Shown one piece after another: positions 59,001-64,000 of a stretch of 64,000 nt of DNA (position 1 is its first letter; every line of letters begins with the position of its first letter). The position numbers were made by a program, and so were the translations under genes. The DNA comes from Ashinkailepas kermadecensis. Lineage: Eukaryota > Arthropoda > Thecostraca > Neolepadidae. Location: positions 62,001 through 126,000 of the forward strand of contig JAOTOM010004285.1 in the NCBI GenBank assembly GCA_034440615.1. Direction: 5' to 3'. Under the pieces are notes generated by a model that did not search any database, was not told where the DNA came from, and worked only from the letters and a program-made list of their open reading frames with translations.

Positions 59001-62000
59001 CGGGCCGTGCAGGGCGGCCCTGACCACACGCCACCGCCGCACGGCCGGCCGGCCGGCCGCCTGCACCGCCGCGCTGCGCACGACCTTGTGACGTCACGGC
59101 GCCCGTCGCCGGCGCGACCTTGAATCGACGACGCGGCCGCGGGCCGGCACGGCCGCCGCAAAAACGTCGGCCGTCGGAGCCGCCGTGCCACTCATTACGG
59201 CCGGCCGCCGGCGGGCCGTGCCGCCGAGGTGGCAGCGGCGGTCAGACACCGCCAGCCCGCGCACACCGCGCGCCACTATGCGCGCGCACATTCGGCACGG
59301 AGGGTGACTTCTGTGATGGCGTCTATAATGGCCACTGCCACGAGTTTGTGTGGCATTTCTCAGATTGTTCGGAACAAATTTCAGTGCCAAATAGCAGCCA
59401 AATATTGCATTACTCGATATTATTAATGACTGGTCGACGCCCACTGTGAAATGTCAAGTGCTGGATTTATGTTTGGGAATCCTAGATTTGGAAAGGAAAA
59501 CTTCGAGGAATTACAGGTTGAAGAGGACAAATTTAGTTCTGTTTCTGACTCAACAAACTCCTTTTGTACCTTCCGTTCAGTTTTGGGCATGCGTATCAAA
59601 CAGCAATGAAATTGAAGTCATTTCCAAACAACTCCATTGATCTTTGGCCGAAAAAAGAGTGGATAATTTCCCGCCGAGGGAACTGTTCTGGGTGACAAAT
59701 ATCCAGGACCAGACCATATTTCTAACCCTAGCCTGTAGACATGATTATAACCCCATGGCTTATCATTTGTCATCTCACCAGCCCCACCTCATATCACTAT
59801 CCATACTAAATGAACCCAACATGAATGGCTAAGCCTCGTCGCCAACGATATTAATATGCAATTAATATGATATTAATAACACCAACGTGCGACTGGCTTT
59901 CAGTGCCCCCACATACTTCCATTTCAGTGAAAGGACACCCTGCTGGGAAATATTTCCTGACCCACCTCTCAACATCAATGATAGTTTTTCACTCACATAT
60001 TTTCCTGTTCACGCACTCCAAACGGAAAATAAAAAAGGAAATGTTATGAGGAAGTGGTATACAAAATGGCACCAGTAAATGACAATTTGTTTTCTTCCTA
60101 CATGCTATGCATCTTAAGGTACACAATACCTTGGAATAAACCAAATACAAATTCTGAAATACTGTATTATACCTGTTCCCTGCATTTATTTACACTCCTT
60201 TAGTTACAACCTTTTCAATAATAATTTTCTACTCGACAACCACTTTCAAAATAGATTTTGGGACCCTGCTGGCCGGCCCCCACTGGATCGCCAGCGGCTG
60301 GTCTATTGACCGTCAGATCGCTCTGCGTCCCTCTACCTCCACCAGTCAGCTGGGGATATCGGGTGGCGCGTACCTGTGGGCGGTGGGACGGGTGGTGCGC
60401 CAGGCGAGTCATACCTGTGGGCGGTGGGACGGGTGGTGCGCCAGGCGAGTCATACCTGTGGGCGGTGGGACGGGTGGTGTGTCAGGCGAGTCATACCTGT
60501 GGGCGGTGGGACGGGTGGTGTGTCAGGCGAGTCGTACCTGTGGGCGGTGGGACGGGTGGTGTGTCAGGAGAGTCCTCTGTCGTGTCGCCGCTGACCAACT
60601 CAATATCCTCTTCCAGCCGGTGCTCCTCCTTCACCACCTCCTCCTCCTCCTCGCCTTCCTCTTCCTCCTCCTCCTCTTCGTTCTTGGTCAGGGCTGGCTC
60701 GTCATCGTCAGAGATCTCGCCGTTCTCCTGCCACCGGCACGAGAGAAGGCACGTTAGAGGGAGGGCATGGCGACCTAGACACCGAAACTACAAGGCGTCA
60801 GCAAGGTGACTTCGCAAGGAATGGGGATGTAGCGTGGTGCCCATGTACGATTGGAAAAATAGCCTTGAGCTGGGTTTTGTGATCCAGAACATTATCCCCC
60901 AGGGACACTACTATCTCCTTCGTCTGGGTAGACATTCGAAATGCACTGCTAAATAATGAAATGGTCTTCCGCAAAACCCCCACTTTATCGGGTTCTCAAA
61001 CTTGTACATTGCTTCCGATAATATTACAGTGAATAATCATGAAAGAAAACTTGGATTACATCATTCCTGTTTTGGTTCTCTTTCTCATCCCTAAACCACA
61101 AACAACAAATGTGTACTCCAAAATTTCGGAAATACAAGAAGGTATTTCAGATGTTGGAAACAGAGAGCAAATTATCCGCATCGAATTTGGTGGCAAACGT
61201 ATTACCTTCCCGAAATCCATGATTGCAAAATATAAATTCATCCCTGGCTACACACCAAATGACTCATCTAGAAACGCAGCAGTGAAAATACCGACACTCT
61301 TGCTGAAATTCAGGGAAGGTTGAATGTACCAGTACCAACTGCGCTTTAGACAGGATCTGTGTTGAGGACAGGCGGCGGCCGGCCCACATTAACCGGGCGG
61401 ATGACAATAACGAGTGCGTGGTGTGCGGCGTCACGCAGTCATGCGCACAATCGGCAGGTTGCGACGGTATCAGGCACCTCGCTCCCTCCTCCTCCTCCAT
61501 CACCACCACCCGAAACAGTTCAGCAACACACAACACAGCTTACAGCTCATGCCAGCTCAGCACCACCTCGGGCAGATCTCCACCACCAAAGGGTTGTGGA
61601 GATCTGCCCAAACATAGCATACCATCGCGTGGATCGGCTCGGCATTACCCTGCGAAGGTACAGCAGCTCGTGCCGAACTACACGCCATCCTACACTGCTA
61701 CAAGCCGTACTGATCTTGGCATCATTCTGCACTACCAGGGCCACCTGCACTCACCCCTCTACATCAGCTCCGAACGCCTCAGCGACTCACACTGACCTCA
61801 TGTGGCGGCAGCTCGGGCGAGCCGGGCTCCTCCTTGACCGGCTCGACGGCGGGAGCCGGCTCCGGCTCGGACTCCGGCTCCGGCTCCGAGTTCACGTGCA
61901 CGGCGTGCACGGCCTGCGGCAGCCGCGACTTGCGCCGCTTGGCCGACGAGACGTCGCGTGGCGGCGTGCCCGCCTCGTCGCGCTCGTGGCTCGGCTCGGG

Positions 62001-63106
62001 CGTGCGCCGCTTGGAGGCGGCCACCGGCGCCACCCAGGCGGCAGCCGGTCGTGGCGGCGGCGGCGGCGTTGGCGCAGCGGCGCTGGCCGCCGCGTGTGCC
62101 GCCGGGATGAGCGGCGGCGGCTGTGACGAGTCGAGCACGCGCTCGCCACCGTTGATGCGGTCGCCTCCGTGGCCGTCCGTCTCGGTGAGGCCCTTGATGC
62201 GCAGCGTCTCGGCCACCTGCGGCGACAGCCGTGCACTGTTGGACCCCGCACCGGACATCGGCAGCTGACAATCAGCACCAGAGCAACCACCCCGGGCTGC
62301 GTGCCACATGCTGAACCATGAGCTCCGATTGACTTGCACACCAAGTCAGACATGGATGGCGCGATTTAAAAGGCGCAACACCTTCAAGAAACGACTACTA
62401 AGCGAACACCGGTCACGAGCAATGTCCACGTCATCGCCAGCGAAGAGGCGCGGCCGGCCCAGTACTAACCTTGAGGAAGCACCGCACCTGGTTCTGCGGC
62501 CGGCCCAGTACTGACCTCGAGGAAGCACCGCACCTGGGTCTGAGGCCGGCCCAGTACTGACCTCGAGGAAGCACTGCAGCTGGTTCTGAGTCCGGCCCAG
62601 TACTTACCTTGAGGAAGCACCGCAGCTGGGTCTGCGGCCGGCCCAGTACTAACCTTGAGGAAGCACCGCGCCTGGTTCGGCGGCCGGCCCAGTACTGACT
62701 TTGAGGAAGCACCGCAGCTGGTTCTGCGGCCGGCCCAGTACTGACCTTGAAGAAGCACTGCAGCTGGTTCTGAGTCCGACTCAGTACTCACCTTGAGGAA
62801 GCACTGCAGCTGGTTCTGCGGCAGGCGGATCTCGCCGCTGTACATGAACTTGACGAGCGCCGAGAGCACGGTGTGCGGAATGTCGTGCAGGATGATGATG
62901 GGGTGCGAGTGCGGGTGGTTGGTGAGCAGGTTCTCGAAGTAGGTGGAGCAGGCGGACAGCACCAGCCGGTGGCAGTGCAGCGTCTCGTTGTCCACGGCCA
63001 GCGTCACGTCAGCGAACGCAGAGTTCTCCAGCAGCCGGCGGAACACGCCCTGGATCGTGCTGGAGAAGCTGTGCCACTTGAGCACGTATTCGCGCTCCGA
63101 GCCCAT
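49854..63106 (-). CDS. BTB/POZ-BEN domain protein, 7 exons
   Basis: Exons in transcript order are 63106-62792, 62216-61797, 60727-60538, 57743-57652, 52125-52006, 51201-51062 and 50052-49854. They sum to 1,476 bp (491 aa plus stop) with phases agreeing at all six junctions. The N-terminus is a BTB/POZ dimerisation domain of the BTB-ZF type (about residues 1-117). A disordered acidic Pro/Ala/Glu-rich middle follows, then a BEN domain (about 325-430) and a basic KKKDKD tail. BTB-BEN proteins such as vertebrate NACC1/NACC2 are nuclear transcriptional repressors; BEN domains bind DNA or partners. The length is similar to NACC1. No zinc finger is seen. Introns 1, 3, 4 and 5 carry striking tandem repeats. 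The exon 3/4 junction is the least certain. Confidence 0.85.
50053..51061. other. BTB-BEN intron 6
   Basis: No exon, RNA or repeat recognised. Confidence 0.6.
51062..51201 (-). CDS. BTB-BEN exon 6 (BEN domain, second half)
   Basis: It reads IFDKEKMDLIKSIVLHVSKV then LWVRCKMKIDKWNRDLR, equivalent to the LDP.K...IK.YVL ... W..C...I....R end of BEN domains. The acceptor is GTGAATTTCAG; the donor is CTCAG-GTACAG in phase 2. Confidence 0.92.
51631..51960. repeat. 42-bp minisatellite in BTB-BEN intron 5, 8 copies
   Basis: CGCGTCAGCCGGTTTCGGCC begins units at 51631, 51673, 51749, 51791, 51833, 51875 and 51917, plus one unit shortened by 8 bp at 51714. Unit length is a multiple of three, so open frames with RFRPGDRVR motifs arise. 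It begins about 45 bp from the exon 5 donor but does not include it. Confidence 0.95.
52006..52125 (-). CDS. BTB-BEN exon 5 (BEN domain, first half)
   Basis: The 40 codons VMEAMGNMLDVPTLAAKLMK and NLFTEEERINSNTTGDHGKQ fit the BEN pattern of a hydrophobic helix followed by (L/F)F..EE...SN.TG. The acceptor is GACCGTGTAG; the donor is CAG-GTGAGC. The satellite begins about 180 bp upstream. Confidence 0.92.
52303..57400. repeat. 5.1 kb satellite of 22-nt units in BTB-BEN intron 4
   Basis: The array consists of three 22-nt unit types laid end to end. A is ACCTGACTGTCAACACAT plus CCCG, B is the same 18 bases plus AATG, and C is AGTAGATACTAGAAAGAT plus AATG. ACCCG replaces ACCTG at some places. C always follows a CCCG unit. 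About 232 units fit 5,098 bp. Larger modules recur: the segments at 54336-54518 and 56580-56762 are identical and 2,244 bp (102 units) apart. It ends abruptly inside a C unit at 57400. Confidence 0.97.
57652..57743 (-). CDS. BTB-BEN exon 4 (start of the BEN region)
   Basis: It encodes EAAASTLINSYGNESPPWKD and RWSSLLPEEK, ending AAG-GTGCAC. Only the acceptor at GCGTCAG (57744) makes the phase agree with exon 3. An upstream acceptor at 57763 (CACCCAG) gives a longer form in the same reading frame but needs a different partner exon. Read-through past the donor gives a hydrophobic stretch that I take to be intron. Confidence 0.65.
57763..60537. other. BTB-BEN intron 3, including a CpG-rich block
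   Basis: 58870-59290 is extremely GC/CpG-rich (GGCCGGCC runs) and open in several frames. It could be an alternative promoter or an unrecognised exon, but no splice-consistent reading was found. 57800-57970 holds degenerate GGTCACCGAGGGTCGGCC-like repeats. 59440-60230 shows nothing. Confidence 0.4.
58765..58852 (-). mobile_element. 62-bp truncated retroelement tail with 13-bp target duplication
   Basis: The insert 58778-58839 is the reverse of GACTGCGTCGATGCGCC-type SINE sequence ending GCCCCTAAGCCCAAATAACC and (AACC)n. It is flanked by CAGGCACATACAG (58765) and CAGGCACACACAG (58840), 12 of 13 identical. Confidence 0.75.
60371..60575 (-). repeat. 41-bp minisatellite repeating the BTB-BEN exon 3 donor, 5 copies
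   Basis: TACCTGTGGGCGGTGGGACG (+ strand) starts units at 60371, 60412, 60453, 60494 and 60535. On the - strand every unit ends CCGCCCACAG-GTATGA or GTACGA, five 5' splice sites 41 nt apart. As 41 is not a multiple of three, each alternative donor would change the reading phase. Confidence 0.96.
60538..60727 (-). CDS. BTB-BEN exon 3 (acidic region)
   Basis: It reads ENGEISDDDEPALTKNEEEE, a long Glu run, then HRLEEDIELVSGDTTEDSPD and TPPVPPPT, ending CCACAG-GTACGA in phase 1. The acceptor is GGTGGCAG. The donor is the first of five tandem copies. Confidence 0.8.
60728..61796. other. BTB-BEN intron 2
   Basis: No exon with splice support was found. A frame at 61039-61323 (+) of 94 residues resembles no family I know. 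Confidence 0.5.
61797..62216 (-). CDS. BTB-BEN exon 2 (end of BTB, Pro/Glu-rich linker)
   Basis: It starts VAETLRIKGLTE, which completes the BTB domain after CFLK. It then encodes Ala/Pro-rich runs, a basic SSAKRRKSRLPQ patch that could be a nuclear signal, and a (PE)n/SEPE-rich acidic stretch ending ELPPHE. The donor is GAG-GTCAGT; 140 codons, phase 0. SEPEPAPAVEPVKEEPGSPE contains a VKEE SUMO consensus. Confidence 0.9.
62446..62820 (-). repeat. 46-bp minisatellite repeating the BTB exon 1 donor, 8 junctions
   Basis: AGTACT marks each unit at 62461, 62507, 62553, 62599, 62645, 62691, 62737 and 62783, exactly 46 bp apart. On the - strand each unit carries the last 25 or so exon bases (AACCAGCTGCAGTGCTTCCT and variants) joined to GTNAGTACT. 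The true exon end is the one at 62792. The other seven keep GTTAGT, GTCAGT or GTAAGT and so look like intact 5' splice sites. Confidence 0.96.
62792..63106 (-). CDS. BTB-BEN exon 1 (BTB domain)
   Basis: It starts MGSEREYVLKWHSFSSTIQG and continues FADVTLAVDNETLHCHRLVL, SACSTYFENLL and HPIIILHDIPH, ending QNQLQCFLK at AAG-GTGAGT. All BTB landmarks are present. An acceptor (GCTGCCGCAG) lies about 20 bp upstream of the ATG, so a non-coding first exon probably exists further upstream. Confidence 0.93.
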
Positions 63107-64000
63107 GGCGCGGCGGCGGCGCGACCACCTGCGGCAGCCAGCACCGTCCGTGTACTGTGGCTCCCGCTGGCTACGAACACGCAGTGGTCCAATTGGCAGC
63201 ACACCGCTGTGTGGACAATAGTGCGCTGTGAAGATCAGTACATTACAATGTTTTCAGATCCACTTCAAGCTTGGGTGTCAAAGTAGAAAACTATTATTGA
63301 AAAGGCAGTGGGGAATGGAAAATTTAAGTGAGAAAACGTGGAATACAGAAGTTTAGAACTAAGCATGGTATTGGAGCCAATATGTATCACAACTTGAAAC
63401 CAATGGTGACACTTAAAAAATAAGATGAGATTTGTATTATTGGATGTGTTCAGTTTGATTGCCATGTTGAGAATCAGAAGGAAAAAGATGCAAGTGGAAA
63501 TAATTAATAGCATTAGGAGTTATGAATGGATAATTATTCCAAGCTGGGTGCCCCTCTCCATCCAAATCTGGGCATTTTGGAATGTTGGTGAATTACACCT
63601 ACAACGCCAGGTGAAGACCTAAGAGGAACATGTTTCCACACCCTGGAAACACAGTTTTGACATCTACAAACATTTGTAGCAATTCAATGTAGCAACATTT
63701 TCCAGTTTCGCCATACTTCTTACCTGTCAACGTCACAGTGGGCTAATGTCATGCTACACGATTTATTTCGTCGTGCTTGAACAGGAGTGAACGGTTTTAT
63801 TGCCAGTTAATCCAGTCGGAAAATTATTTTGATATGGTGAGGTAAAAATGAAACTTTAAAAACAAATCGAACAGCGGTATTCAAAGTAAAGAGAAGCCCT
63901 TGTACATTTTCACAATACTTGGTACTAGCTTAGAGCAGCATTGACCCCCTACTCACGACGCCACTTTGAACCTTGATAAATATATGTACTTGCTACATAT
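63107..64000. other. Upstream region of the BTB-BEN coding start
   Basis: A 5' UTR stretch and acceptor lie at about 63107-63130. The rest is AT-rich and holds nothing I recognise; the promoter is likely beyond the window or in this interval. Confidence 0.4.

Noticed and set aside
58726..59444. Several Arg/Ala/Gly-rich ORFs on both strands
   Set aside because: They are by-products of extreme GC content; no splice-consistent frame connects to the BTB-BEN exons.
61039..61323. 94-residue + ORF in BTB-BEN intron 2
   Set aside because: AT-rich, isolated, no family resemblance and antisense to a well-supported gene.

Overview
The window is eukaryotic nuclear DNA. It has multi-exon genes with GT-AG introns, microsatellites, CR1/jockey-type LINE pieces, tRNA-derived SINEs and many short DNA transposons. 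CCTAA-type motifs, a BTB domain of the arthropod BTB-ZF style and short GC-rich exons in AT-rich introns suggest an arthropod, perhaps a crustacean. The species cannot be fixed from sequence alone.

Left part (1-31 kb) is mostly repeats. Positions 1-3.9 kb hold a decayed MULE-like DNA transposon whose transposase is linked to a Ulp1/C48 cysteine protease. A 1.0 kb TTAA-flanked MITE is nested in its transposase frame. Three separated stretches (4.93-5.15, 8.08-8.32, 9.70-9.83 kb) are frameshifted remnants of the class III PI3-kinase gene (VPS34/PIK3C3). Then come a 635-bp tandem repeat rich in AGGTCA half-sites, a 1.5 kb foldback element, several minisatellites and three LINE fragments. Two more members of the TTAA MITE family lie here, one inserted cleanly in a LINE.

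Middle part (31.3-43.2 kb, + strand) is a doublecortin-like kinase gene (DCLK). I could splice eleven exons in consistent phase: two DCX domains, a linker, a complete Ser/Thr kinase domain and a short C-terminal tail with a 27-nt microexon, about 702-765 aa. A small single-exon gene for a four-pass membrane protein is at 45.6-46.2 kb on the - strand.

Right part (49.85-63.1 kb, - strand) is a BTB-BEN domain gene. Seven exons splice in phase to 491 aa. Its fourth intron holds a 5.1 kb satellite made wholly of 22-nt units with a 2,244-bp higher-order period.

The most unusual pattern is that several exon-intron boundaries have themselves been amplified as minisatellites: DCLK exon 2 donor and exon 7 acceptor, BTB-BEN exon 1 and exon 3 donors, and one VPS34-remnant donor. 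The result is ladders of candidate splice sites. A second theme is the TTAA MITE family, whose interiors are packed with nuclear-receptor half-sites (AGGTCA).
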